Positions 50,386-57,964 of a stretch of 64,000 bases of DNA are shown one piece after another (position 1 is the stretch's first letter; every line of letters begins with the position of its first letter). The notes under the pieces were generated by a model. It did not search any database and had not been told where the DNA came from. It saw nothing but the letters and a program-made list of their open reading frames with translations. The stretch is from NCBI GenBank assembly GCA_027587225.1, contig JAPDDQ010000019.1, positions 62,001-126,000 on the forward strand, given 5' to 3'. The position numbers and the translations under genes are program-made. The stretch comes from Solirubrobacter taibaiensis. Lineage in GTDB: Bacteria > Actinomycetota > Thermoleophilia > Solirubrobacterales > Solirubrobacteraceae.

Positions 50386-51485
50386 ACGTTCAGGCGGATC
50401 GGCATCAGGAGGTACTGGAAGCCCGAGCCGTCCGCGGCCTCGAGCAGGCCGGGGCGCAGCGGCGAGATGAGCTTGATGATCACGTCGCCCTCCGTGGTTT
50501 CCAGGCCGTCGCGCAGGAACTCCGGGTTGAAGCCGATCTCCAGGCCGTCGCCGGCGAACGGGACCGGGATCGTCTCGCGCGCCTCGCCCACGTCCGGCGT
50601 CCGCGCCGACACCGTCAGCTCACCCTCGATGAACGCGAGCCGCAGCGGCGCGTTCTTCTGCGCCAGCAGCGAGATACGACGGACGACCTCCGTGATCTCC
50701 CCACCGGCGAGCCGCAGCTCGTGCTCGTAGGTGTCCGGCAGCAGCTGGCGGTAGTTCGGGAACTGCCCGTCGATCAGCCGCGAGGACAACACGACGCCGG
50801 CGACCGAGAACACGACCTGGTTGGCGCGCACGGACACGGCGAGCGTCTCGGCGTTCTCGTGCTGGACGATCCGGGTGAGCTCCTGCAGCGCCCGCGCCGG
50901 GACGTTGGCCTCGAACGAGCCGGCCAGCGGCGCCTCCAGCTTGGTCTCCTTGACGGCGAGCCGGTAGGAGTCGGTCGCGACCATCCGCAGCTCGTCGCCG
51001 CTGGCCGAGACGAGGATGCCGGTCAGCACGGGGCGTGTCTCGTCGCGCGAAGCCGACCGGGCGACCTTGTTCACGGTGCCGACGAACGCCTCACCCGGCA
51101 CCTCGACGACGTCGCCGTCGACTTCCGGGAAGGGCGGGAAGTCCTCGAGCCGCAGCGTGCGGATGTAGAAGGACGCGGTACCGCCGAGGATCTCGACGTC
51201 CTGCTCCACGGGCCGGAGCTCGAGCGAGACGTCCTTGCCGGGGAGCGCGCGGATGACGTCCACGGCCAGTCGTGCCGGCAGGACGACGGAGCCCTCACGG
51301 ACGACCTCGCCCTCGAGCGGGACACGGAGACCGATCTCCATGTCGGTGGCCCGGAGCTCGATGCCGTCCTTGGACGCCAGCAGCTGCACGCCGGAGAGCG
51401 CCTGGACCGCGCTGCGCGTGGACGCCGCGCGGGTGACGGTCTGCAGCTGAGCGAAAAGCGCGTCGCGCCGAGTGGTGATCTTCAT
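50382..51485 (-). CDS. dnaN: DNA polymerase III beta sliding clamp
   Basis: The processivity clamp, 367 residues, in three repeated domains: MKITTRRDALFAQLQTVTRA, LDGFPPFPEVDGDVV-like blocks (LEDFPPFPEV), SGDELRMVATDSYRLAVKE, and the C-terminal EFLRDGLETTEGDVIIKL and YLLMPIRLNV. The final MPIRLN motif is diagnostic. It lies 153 bp from dnaA. It starts at ATG 51485. Confidence 0.97.
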   Translation of the reverse strand: MKITTRRDALFAQLQTVTRAASTRSAVQALSGVQLLASKDGIELRATDMEIGLRVPLEGEVVREGSVVLPARLAVDVIRALPGKDVSLELRPVEQDVEILGGTASFYIRTLRLEDFPPFPEVDGDVVEVPGEAFVGTVNKVARSASRDETRPVLTGILVSASGDELRMVATDSYRLAVKETKLEAPLAGSFEANVPARALQELTRIVQHENAETLAVSVRANQVVFSVAGVVLSSRLIDGQFPNYRQLLPDTYEHELRLAGGEITEVVRRISLLAQKNAPLRLAFIEGELTVSARTPDVGEARETIPVPFAGDGLEIGFNPEFLRDGLETTEGDVIIKLISPLRPGLLEAADGSGFQYLLMPIRLNV

Positions 51486-51680
51486 GCGGCTGCTGCCTCT
51501 CGCGTCGAGATCGGGTGATGAATCTGTTCAGTGGTCATCGGGGTTGTTCAATCTGTGCACAAGCCTGACGAAGGACGCCGCAGAGCGGACGCGGCCTGTG
51601 CATGAACTGTCGAAGTCTGTCAGGAAGGTCGGACCGCATCAGTTGCCGGCGAGTGACCGGAGCAGGCTATGCACAGCCTC
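51486..51680. other. dnaA-dnaN intergenic region, candidate oriC with DnaA-box-like sites
   Basis: The 153-bp gap and the adjacent dnaA 3' end contain three 9-mers of the form NNRTGCACA: 51554-51562 (minus, TTGTGCACA), 51597-51605 (minus, TCATGCACA) and 51668-51676 (plus, CTATGCACA). In Streptomyces and Mycobacterium oriC lies between dnaA and dnaN. There is no strong AT-rich stretch. The gene polarity changes just beyond dnaA, which agrees with an origin near here. Confidence 0.45.
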
Positions 51681-52976
51681 GTAGGCTTCGCGATCCTCGG
51701 CCATGCGCTCGGTCGTCCGGCGGCAGGCGTGGAGGACGGTGGTGTGGTTGCGGTTGCCGAACGCGCGTCCGATCGTCGGCAGCGTGGCGCCAGTCAGTTC
51801 ACGCGCGAGGTACATGGCGACCTGGCGGGCGAACGCCGCCGGCTGGGTCCGGCTCGACGACAACATCGTCTCCATCGAGATGCCGAACGCCGCACACGTC
51901 CGCTCTTGGATCTCCTGGACCGTCGGCACGGCTTTCTTCTTCGCCAGTTCGGGATAGAGACCCGCGAGGACCTCCGCCGCGAGCTCGGCCGTGACCGGCT
52001 TGCCGGTGAGCGAGCCGAAGGCGATCACGCGGATGAGTGCGCCCTCGAGCGCGCGGATGTTCGCGTCCACGCGGTCCGCGATCAGCTCGAGCGCCCGCGG
52101 GTCGACCTCGCCCACGTCGTCCTGGGCCACGCGCTTGCGCAGGATCGTGAGGCGCGTGGCGCGGTCCGCGGCGCGCACGTCGCACACCAAGCCGGCCTCG
52201 AACCGCTCGCGCAACCGGTCCTCGAGCGACTTCATGTCCCGCGGGAGGCGATCCGACGTAAGCACGAGCTGCGCGCCGGCCTGGTGCAGGACGTTGAAGG
52301 TGTGGAAGAACTCCTGCTCCGTGCGGGCCTTCTGGGCAAGGAACTGCACGTCGTCGACGAGGAGGACGTCGACGCCGCGGTAGGCGGCCTTGAACGCCTC
52401 CATGTCGCCGCCTTGGATCGCCGCGACGAAGTGATCCGTGAAGGCCTCGGCAGTCGTGTAGCGGGCGGTCATGCCACCGCCGTGCTCGTGGACGTAGTTC
52501 GCGATCGAGTGCAGGAGATGGGTCTTGCCCAGCCCGGGCGGACCGCAGATGAAGAGCGGGTTGTAGGCGAGCCCGGGCGTCTCGGCGACGGCGAGCGCGG
52601 CCGCGTGCGCGAGCCGGTTGCTCTCGCCGATCACGAACTGGTCGAAGGTCAGGCGCGGGTTGAGCTGCTGCGCGGCCGCGGCCTTCGGCGGGGGACCGAC
52701 GGTCTTCGCGGGCGCCGGCGGCGCTTCGTCGGGCGCGGCGACACGGACGGTCGCGCCCGGTCCGAGCACGGTCTCCGCGCAGGCGGTGAGCACACGGCCG
52801 AAGCGGGCATGCGCCCAAGTGCGGACGTCGTCGGGCGCCTCGAGGACGATCGTCGTTCCCTCGAGCTCGCGGAAGCCCATGCGCTCGAGCCAGATGTGCC
52901 ACGTCGACTCGTTGACCGCCTTGCGCAACTCACTGCGGAAGCGGTGCCAGATGGTGGCTGGATCAGGCTCTGACAC
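51639..52976 (-). CDS. dnaA: Chromosomal replication initiator DnaA
   Basis: An origin-binding AAA+ ATPase. Domain I: ATIWHRFRSELRKAVNES. Domain III: NPLFICGPPGLGKTHLLHSI Walker A and VDVLLVDDVQFLAQ Walker B. Domain IV helix-turn-helix: LPTIGRAFGNRNHTTVLHAC. The usual GGRDHTTV motif is here GNRNHTTV, with Asn replacing the Asp that contacts box bases in E. coli DnaA. Starting at GTG 52976 it has 445 residues; GTG 53006 is an alternative. It is first in the dnaA-dnaN-recF-dciA-gyrB-gyrA series. Confidence 0.97.
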   Translation of the reverse strand: MSEPDPATIWHRFRSELRKAVNESTWHIWLERMGFRELEGTTIVLEAPDDVRTWAHARFGRVLTACAETVLGPGATVRVAAPDEAPPAPAKTVGPPPKAAAAQQLNPRLTFDQFVIGESNRLAHAAALAVAETPGLAYNPLFICGPPGLGKTHLLHSIANYVHEHGGGMTARYTTAEAFTDHFVAAIQGGDMEAFKAAYRGVDVLLVDDVQFLAQKARTEQEFFHTFNVLHQAGAQLVLTSDRLPRDMKSLEDRLRERFEAGLVCDVRAADRATRLTILRKRVAQDDVGEVDPRALELIADRVDANIRALEGALIRVIAFGSLTGKPVTAELAAEVLAGLYPELAKKKAVPTVQEIQERTCAAFGISMETMLSSSRTQPAAFARQVAMYLARELTGATLPTIGRAFGNRNHTTVLHACRRTTERMAEDREAYEAVHSLLRSLAGN

Positions 52977-53006
52977 GGGCGCGCGAAGGGACCTCCTCGG
53001 CGACAC

Positions 53007-53283
53007 CGAGGATCGAGATCGACTGGAAGAGAAGGCCGCCGAGGCGGCCGGAGCGCAAACCTAGCAAAGCCCTGGCGACCCGATCCGCCGGTTCTTCGAG
53101 CGCCTCCGCAAATCGCGTACGAATGTCGATCAGCGCGATGTGAACATCTGTCCGCAACGTGTGCTTTGCCCTGTGCACGACGCGAGCGTTGTATCCTTCC
53201 TCGCCGCCGCGCAGCGAGCCCGGCTCGGTCCTGCGCCGAGCCGCCCGAACCATCCCGGCCCGCGGCGAAGGAGTCCACGAACT
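53007..53283. other. dnaA-rpmH divergent intergenic region
   Basis: This gap lies at the strand switch and should contain the promoters of dnaA and rpmH. One DnaA-box-like 9-mer is at 53172-53180 (minus, TCGTGCACA). A 16-bp GC-rich palindromic stretch is at about 53036-53051 (GGCCGCCGAGGCGGCC type). No confident promoter is seen. Confidence 0.35.
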
Positions 53284-53427
53284 GTGAAGCGCACCTACCA
53301 GCCCAAGAAGCGAAAGCGAGCCCGCACCCACGGGTTTCGCCAGCGTATGAGCACGAAAGCGGGTCGCCTCGTGCTGAAGCGCCGTCGCGACAAGGGTCGC
53401 AAGCGGCTCAGCGTCAGCGACAAGTAG
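53284..53427 (+). CDS. rpmH: 50S ribosomal protein L34 (bL34)
   Basis: A 47-residue basic ribosomal protein starting at GTG 53284. It reads KRTYQPKKRKRARTHGFRQR and then MSTKAGRLVLKRRRDKGRKR, the complete L34 signature. GAAGGAG lies 12 nt upstream. It diverges from dnaA and is followed by rnpA, the conserved origin order. Confidence 0.97.
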   Translation: MKRTYQPKKRKRARTHGFRQRMSTKAGRLVLKRRRDKGRKRLSVSDK

Positions 53428-53437
53428 CGCCAGGCCC

Positions 53438-53833
53438 GTGCGCGATCGCGCTCCCCGCCGCCGCAGGTTGTCCCGCAGCGCGGAGTTTGAGCGCGTCTAT
53501 CGCCAGGGTCGCTCCAAGGGCAACCGCTTTCTCGTCCTCTACGCGTTTCCGCGCTCGGACGAGGATGCGGAGGCTCGTGCCTCAGCCGAGGAGGAGGGCC
53601 CGCGCCTCGGGCTCTCCGTCTCGCGCAAGGTCGGCGGCGCCGTCGATCGCAACCGCGTGAAGCGCGTCCTGCGCGAAGCGTTCTGGCAGGAGGCCGAGCG
53701 GTTGCCGGCCGGGTCGGACTACGTCGTCGTCGCGCGTCCCGACGCGCGCGACCTCGCGGAGCGTGAGGGCGCCGAAGGCATGCGCACCGCGCTGGCCGAG
53801 CTCGTCGACGGGCTCGGAGGCGCGCCCGCATGA
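53438..53833 (+). CDS. rnpA: Ribonuclease P protein component
   Basis: The protein subunit of RNase P for tRNA 5' maturation. In the 131 residues, RRRRLSRSAEFERVYRQGRS is the N-terminal part. RLGLSVSRKVGGAVDRNRVK with RVLREAFW is the RNR motif that contacts the RNA; SDYVVVARPDARD follows. It starts at GTG 53438, 10 nt after rpmH, and overlaps yidD by 4 nt. Confidence 0.95.
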   Translation: MRDRAPRRRRLSRSAEFERVYRQGRSKGNRFLVLYAFPRSDEDAEARASAEEEGPRLGLSVSRKVGGAVDRNRVKRVLREAFWQEAERLPAGSDYVVVARPDARDLAEREGAEGMRTALAELVDGLGGAPA

Positions 53834-54066
53834 AGGTCTTGGCCCTGGCTCCCATCCGCTTCTACCAGCGGTTCATCTCGCCGGCGTTCCCGCGTCGGTG
53901 CAAATACCACCCCACTTGTTCGGAGTACGCGGTCCAGGCCATAGGGCGCTATGGCATCCTCAAAGGCACGGCGCTGGCAGCGTGGCGCCTGCTGCGCTGC
54001 AATCCCTTCAGTCACGGGGGCTATGACCCTGTGCCCGCCGCCAAGACTCCGCACCCCACCTCATGA
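53830..54066 (+). CDS. yidD: Membrane protein insertion efficiency factor YidD
   Basis: A small membrane-associated protein of 78 residues that assists YidC. Motifs are IRFYQRFISPAFPRRCKYHP, TCSEYAVQAIGRYG and WRLLRCNPFSHGGYDPVP, with the conserved Cys residues. It overlaps rnpA and yidC by ATGA, so translation is coupled. Confidence 0.95.
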   Translation: MKVLALAPIRFYQRFISPAFPRRCKYHPTCSEYAVQAIGRYGILKGTALAAWRLLRCNPFSHGGYDPVPAAKTPHPTS

Positions 54067-54983
54067 ACTGGCTCAACCTCTTCGCCGACGCCCACGGCGG
54101 CACACCGGTCATCCAGCCGCTGATCGACTTCTTCCACTGGATCCTGATTCACATCCACGATGTGATCGGGTCCTGGGGCTGGTCGATCATCGCGCTGACC
54201 GTACTGGTGCGCGCCTGCCTACTCCCGCTGACGTTCAAGCAGTTCCACTCGATGCAGCGGCTCGCCCATCTCCAGCCGGAGATGAAGAAGCTCCAGGAGA
54301 AGTTCAAGGGCGACAAGGAGCGCATGAACCAGGAGATGATGAAGTTCTACCGGGAGAACAAGGTCAATCCGTTCTCTTCGTGCCTGCCGATGCTGGCGCA
54401 GTTCCCGGTCTTCATCTCGCTCTACTACATGCTCCGTATCGATCTGCGGTACGACATCTGCCCGCAGATCAACGAGGGCTTGGAGACACCGAAGCCCTGC
54501 GGGTCCACGGATGCGTCGCAGTTCCTGTTCATCAGCGACCTGACGGACAAGGCCACAGGCGCCACGCTGGCGATCCTGATCGTCCTCTACGTCGGCTCGC
54601 AGCTGCTGTCGACGCTGCTGATGTCCACCACCACGGACAAGACGCAGCGGATGATCTTCCTGGCGCTGCCGTTCATCTTCGTCCTGTTCGTCATCCAGTT
54701 CCCGGCGGGCCTGCTCGTCTACTGGATCACGACGAACGTCTGGACGATCGGCCAGCAGGCGATCATCAAGAAGCGCCTCGGCCCGCTGCGTCCCGCGCTC
54801 GCGGAGGGCGAGAAGCCGCCGGGGTTGTTCGACGCCTTCAAACAGGCGAGCACGAGCACATCGGCCGCGCCCGAGAAGAAGAAGGCCCCGAAGGCGCGCG
54901 GCGAGGAGCCGAAGGGCAAACCCGCCGGCCCGCCACCGAAGTCACCCCGTAAGAAGAAGAAACGTTCTGGGAGGCGCCGATGA
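54063..54983 (+). CDS. yidC: Membrane protein insertase YidC
   Basis: Inserts membrane proteins with or without SecYEG. In the 306 residues, about five hydrophobic segments are seen: WSIIALTVLVRACLLPLTFK (with the conserved Arg of the hydrophilic groove), FSSCLPMLAQFPVFISLYYM, GATLAILIVLYVGSQLLSTL and FLALPFIFVLFVIQFPAGLL. The N-terminal periplasmic domain of Gram-negative YidC is absent, as in Gram-positives. The Lys-rich C-terminus (KKKKRSGRRR) probably contacts the ribosome. It overlaps jag by 4 nt. Confidence 0.95.
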   Translation: MNWLNLFADAHGGTPVIQPLIDFFHWILIHIHDVIGSWGWSIIALTVLVRACLLPLTFKQFHSMQRLAHLQPEMKKLQEKFKGDKERMNQEMMKFYRENKVNPFSSCLPMLAQFPVFISLYYMLRIDLRYDICPQINEGLETPKPCGSTDASQFLFISDLTDKATGATLAILIVLYVGSQLLSTLLMSTTTDKTQRMIFLALPFIFVLFVIQFPAGLLVYWITTNVWTIGQQAIIKKRLGPLRPALAEGEKPPGLFDAFKQASTSTSAAPEKKKAPKARGEEPKGKPAGPPPKSPRKKKKRSGRRR

Positions 54984-55435
54984 GCGAGTCCGCCGATCGC
55001 GTGCGGGATCTACTGGAGCACGTGAGCGATGCGCTCGCGTTGGATGCCGACGTCCTCATCGAGGAGGAGGGCCGGATCATCAAGGCCACCCTCGAGGGTG
55101 AGGATCTGGGCCTGTTCATCGGCCGCCACGGGCAGACCATCGACGCCGTCCAACACCTGGCGTTCAAGACCGCCACGCGAGACCAGCCGCCCTCGGCTGG
55201 GGTCCGCGTGGTCGTCGACGCCGCGGGCTACCGCGAGCGCCGGGAGCAGGCGCTGCAGCGCCAGGCCGATGAGGCCGCCGAGAAGGCTGCGAGCTCCGGC
55301 CGTCCCGTGGCGCTGGACGCGATGAGCGCCACCGAGCGCAAGGTCGTCCACGAGTACCTGAAGGACCGCGAGGATGTCGAGACCTACTCCGAAGGCACGG
55401 AGCCGGATCGACACCTGGTCGTCGCCCCGCTCTAG
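54980..55435 (+). CDS. jag: Jag/KhpB RNA-binding protein (KH and R3H domains)
   Basis: In the 151 residues, the KH domain has IIKATLEGEDLGLFIGRHGQ and the R3H domain has the Arg and His in GRPVALDAMSATERKVVHEY. LKDREDVETYSEGTEPDRHL is the typical end. The N-terminal Jag_N domain is missing. It is placed behind yidC as in most Gram-positives. KhpB proteins bind RNA and influence cell division and wall synthesis; the targets here are unknown. Confidence 0.92.
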   Translation: MSESADRVRDLLEHVSDALALDADVLIEEEGRIIKATLEGEDLGLFIGRHGQTIDAVQHLAFKTATRDQPPSAGVRVVVDAAGYRERREQALQRQADEAAEKAASSGRPVALDAMSATERKVVHEYLKDREDVETYSEGTEPDRHLVVAPL

Positions 55436-55442
55436 AGCGGAG

Positions 55443-55458
55443 CGTTTCACGTGAAACA
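55443..55458. other. parS centromere site 1
   Basis: CGTTTCACGTGAAACA matches the consensus TGTTTCACGTGAAACA at 15 of 16 positions. The GTG start of rsmG (55451) lies inside the site. It is the binding site of ParB encoded 1.5 kb downstream. Confidence 0.95.
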
Positions 55459-56116
55459 TCTCGAGGACGTCGCGCCGGCGCATGCCGTTGATGCGCTGGC
55501 CGTGATCCTCGGGCTGCAGGCGACGGATCCCACCGCGTCGACGACCGTGCGCGATCCCGGCGAAGCGGTCGGCAGGCACGTTGCCGACTCGCTGAGTGCG
55601 ATCGAGCTCCCGTACGTCGCGGGGGCCCGCCGCATCACCGATCTCGGTTCCGGTGCGGGCTGGCCCGGCCTGGCACTCGCCGCGGCGCTCCCGGACGCGC
55701 ACGTCTGGCTCGTCGAGAGCGCGATCCGGCACTGCCGCTACCTGGAGCGCGCCGTCGAGCTGAGTGGGTTGACGAACGCCACCGTCGTGCACGCGCGGGT
55801 CGAGGAGTGGAGCGGGCAGCACGATGTCGTGACCGCTCGCGCGCTTGCCGCGTTGCCCGTCCTCGTGGAGTACGCCGCGCCGCTGCTGGAGCTCGGCGGG
55901 CACTTCGTCGCCTGGAAGGGCGCCGCTTCGCCGGAGGAGACTGCGGCGGGCGCGGTGGCGGCCGGAATCGTCGGGCTGGAACCGGTCGAGGTGATCCCCG
56001 TCGTGCCGTACGAGGGCGCGCGCGATCATTCCCTGCACGTGTTCCGGAAGATCGGGGAGACGCCCGAACGGTTCCCGCGGCGCCCCGGCATGGCCACCAA
56101 GCGCCCTCTGGCCTAG
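55451..56116 (+). CDS. rsmG: 16S rRNA (guanine-N7) methyltransferase RsmG
   Basis: Methylates G527 of 16S rRNA; loss gives streptomycin resistance in some bacteria. In the 221 residues, DPGEAVGRHVADSLSAIELP precedes the SAM-binding motif ITDLGSGAGWPGLALAAALP; HVWLVESAIRHCRYL and VEEWSGQHDVVTARALAAL follow. It begins at GTG 55451, with GGAG at 55439-55442; the codon is inside parS site 1. It is flanked by two parS sites and followed by parA. Confidence 0.93.
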   Translation: MKHLEDVAPAHAVDALAVILGLQATDPTASTTVRDPGEAVGRHVADSLSAIELPYVAGARRITDLGSGAGWPGLALAAALPDAHVWLVESAIRHCRYLERAVELSGLTNATVVHARVEEWSGQHDVVTARALAALPVLVEYAAPLLELGGHFVAWKGAASPEETAAGAVAAGIVGLEPVEVIPVVPYEGARDHSLHVFRKIGETPERFPRRPGMATKRPLA

Positions 56117-56136
56117 GCGCTCCGGCGCAAATAACG

Positions 56137-56152
56137 CGTTTCACGTGAAACA
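56137..56152. other. parS centromere site 2
   Basis: CGTTTCACGTGAAACA, identical to site 1, lies 20 nt after rsmG and 44 nt before the parA start. It is positioned so that ParB binding could also affect parA transcription. Confidence 0.95.
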
Positions 56153-56196
56153 TCGCTGCCGGTCCGACCGACCGCGCCGCTAGCGTCGACCTCCGA

Positions 56197-56952
56197 ATGG
56201 GCACCATCTACGCGATCGCGAACCAGAAGGGCGGGGTCGGCAAGACGACCACCGCGGTCAATGTGGCCGCGTGTATCGCCGCTGCCGGCTACGAGACGCT
56301 CGTCGTGGACGTCGATCCTCAGGGCAACGCCACCGTCGGCCTGGGGGTCGCGCGCGAGGGCGCAGGGGTCTATGACGTCCTCTCAGGGGACGTTTCCGCC
56401 CGGGAAGCCGTCCGTAGCACCGACATCGACCGGCTTTCGATCCTCGTCTCCACGCCAGATCTCGCCGGCGCCACGATGGAACTGCCGCGGCTGGCCGGTT
56501 CTGAGCGCCGCCTGCGTGAGGCGCTGGACCCGCTGCGCGAGGAATACGCCTTCATCCTGCTCGACTGCCCGCCGTCGCTCGGTCCGCTGACGGTCAACGC
56601 GCTCGTCGCCGCCGAACGCGTGATCGTCCCGGTTCAGACCGAGTACTTCGCGCTGGAGGGGCTCGCCGGCCTGCTGGAGACGTTGTCGCTGATCCAGCGT
56701 GACCTCAACCCGCGGCTCACCGTCGCGGGGATGCTGCTGACGATGCACGATGCACGCACGAAGCTGGCGCAGGACGTGGAGCGCGAAGTCCGCGCGCACT
56801 TCCCGGCCCTGGTCTTCGACACCGTCATCCCGCGCAACGTCCGGCTCGGCGAAGCGCCGAGCTACGGCATCCCCGTGATCCATCACGACCCGCACTGCTC
56901 AGGGGCCGAGGCCTACTTCGAGCTCGCCAAGGAGGTGGCCGCACGTGGCTGA
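56197..56952 (+). CDS. parA: Chromosome partitioning ATPase ParA/Soj
   Basis: A deviant Walker ATPase that moves ParB-parS complexes. In the 251 residues, Walker A is NQKGGVGKTTTAVN with the signature first Lys, then VVDVDPQGNATVGLG, Walker B region YAFILLDCPPSLGPLTVNAL and VPVQTEYFALEGLAGLLETL. It starts at ATG 56197 and overlaps parB by 8 nt. Confidence 0.97.
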   Translation: MGTIYAIANQKGGVGKTTTAVNVAACIAAAGYETLVVDVDPQGNATVGLGVAREGAGVYDVLSGDVSAREAVRSTDIDRLSILVSTPDLAGATMELPRLAGSERRLREALDPLREEYAFILLDCPPSLGPLTVNALVAAERVIVPVQTEYFALEGLAGLLETLSLIQRDLNPRLTVAGMLLTMHDARTKLAQDVEREVRAHFPALVFDTVIPRNVRLGEAPSYGIPVIHHDPHCSGAEAYFELAKEVAARG

Positions 56953-57811
56953 TCGTCCTCGCGGGATGGGCCGCGGCCTGGCCGCCATCCTCGCTCCGAC
57001 CGAGGGTGCCGAACCCGTGCCCGAGCTCCGCCGCCTACCGGTGGACCTGATCGCCCCGAACCCGCTCCAGCCGCGCAAGGCGTTCGACGAAGCGGCGCTC
57101 GTCGCGCTCGCGGAGTCGGTCAAGGAGCGCGGCGTCGTGCAGCCGGTGCTCGTCCGGCCCAGCCCCGGTGGCACCTACGAGCTGGTGGCGGGTGAGCGCC
57201 GCTGGCGCGCCGCGCGGCTCGCGGGCCTCGAGCTCCTGCCGGCGGTGGTCGCGACGCACGGCGAGCTGGAATCGCTCGAGATCGCGCTGATCGAGAACAT
57301 GGTCCGCGAGGACCTGAACCCGATCGAGGAGGCGCGCGCCTGCTCGATGCTCGTCGACGAGCTCGGGCTCACCCGTGAGGAGGTCGGCCGCCGCGTGGGC
57401 CGCTCCCGCGTCGCGGTCTCCAACCTGCTGCGCCTGCTGGACCTCCCGGACGAGGTCCTCGAGATGCTGATCGAAGGCAGCCTCACCGAGGGTCATGGCC
57501 GAGCGCTGCTGACGGCGCCGGACCACGCTGATCGCCGGCGGCTGGCGCGTACGGCCGTCGAAGAGGGCTGGACGGTGCGTGAGACCGAGGCCCGGGCGCG
57601 CGAGGCGGCCCGTCCGCCCGAGTCTGGGCCGAAGGCTTCACGTGGGCTGCACCCGGACCAGGAAGACGCGGCGATCCGTCTGGGCGACGCGTTCGGCCGC
57701 GCCTTCGGGACCGATGTGAAGGTCAAGCCGCGTGGTACCGGGTACACCGTGGCGCTGTCCTTCGACTCCCTGGACGAAGCGTTGCAGCTCGCCGAACGAC
57801 TGGCCGCGTAG
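56945..57811 (+). CDS. parB: Chromosome partitioning protein ParB/Spo0J
   Basis: A CTP-dependent DNA clamp loaded at parS. In the 288 residues, the N-terminal box has LIAPNPLQPRKAFDEAALVA, and LVAGERRWRAARLAG is the CTP-binding motif. ENMVREDLNPIEEARAC follows. The parS-reading helix-turn-helix is LTREEVGRRVGRSRVAVSNL. The C-terminal dimerisation part begins near residue 240. It is followed by tRNA-Ile. Confidence 0.97.
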   Translation: MADRPRGMGRGLAAILAPTEGAEPVPELRRLPVDLIAPNPLQPRKAFDEAALVALAESVKERGVVQPVLVRPSPGGTYELVAGERRWRAARLAGLELLPAVVATHGELESLEIALIENMVREDLNPIEEARACSMLVDELGLTREEVGRRVGRSRVAVSNLLRLLDLPDEVLEMLIEGSLTEGHGRALLTAPDHADRRRLARTAVEEGWTVRETEARAREAARPPESGPKASRGLHPDQEDAAIRLGDAFGRAFGTDVKVKPRGTGYTVALSFDSLDEALQLAERLAA

Positions 57812-57832
57812 GTCGCTATCATGCGGCCTCGC

Positions 57833-57906
<74 letters not shown>

Positions 57907-57913
57907 CTCGCAA

Positions 57914-57940
57914 GGCTCCGGGATTCCGGGGCCTTTCTTC
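57914..57940 (+). terminator. Terminator after tRNA-Ile
   Basis: GGCTCCGG (57914-57921) pairs with CCGGGGCC (57926-57933), one G-T pair, and TTTCTTC follows. It is 8 nt after the tRNA. Confidence 0.8.
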
Positions 57941-57964
57941 GTTCAGGGCTGGTACGGTCGCGCG

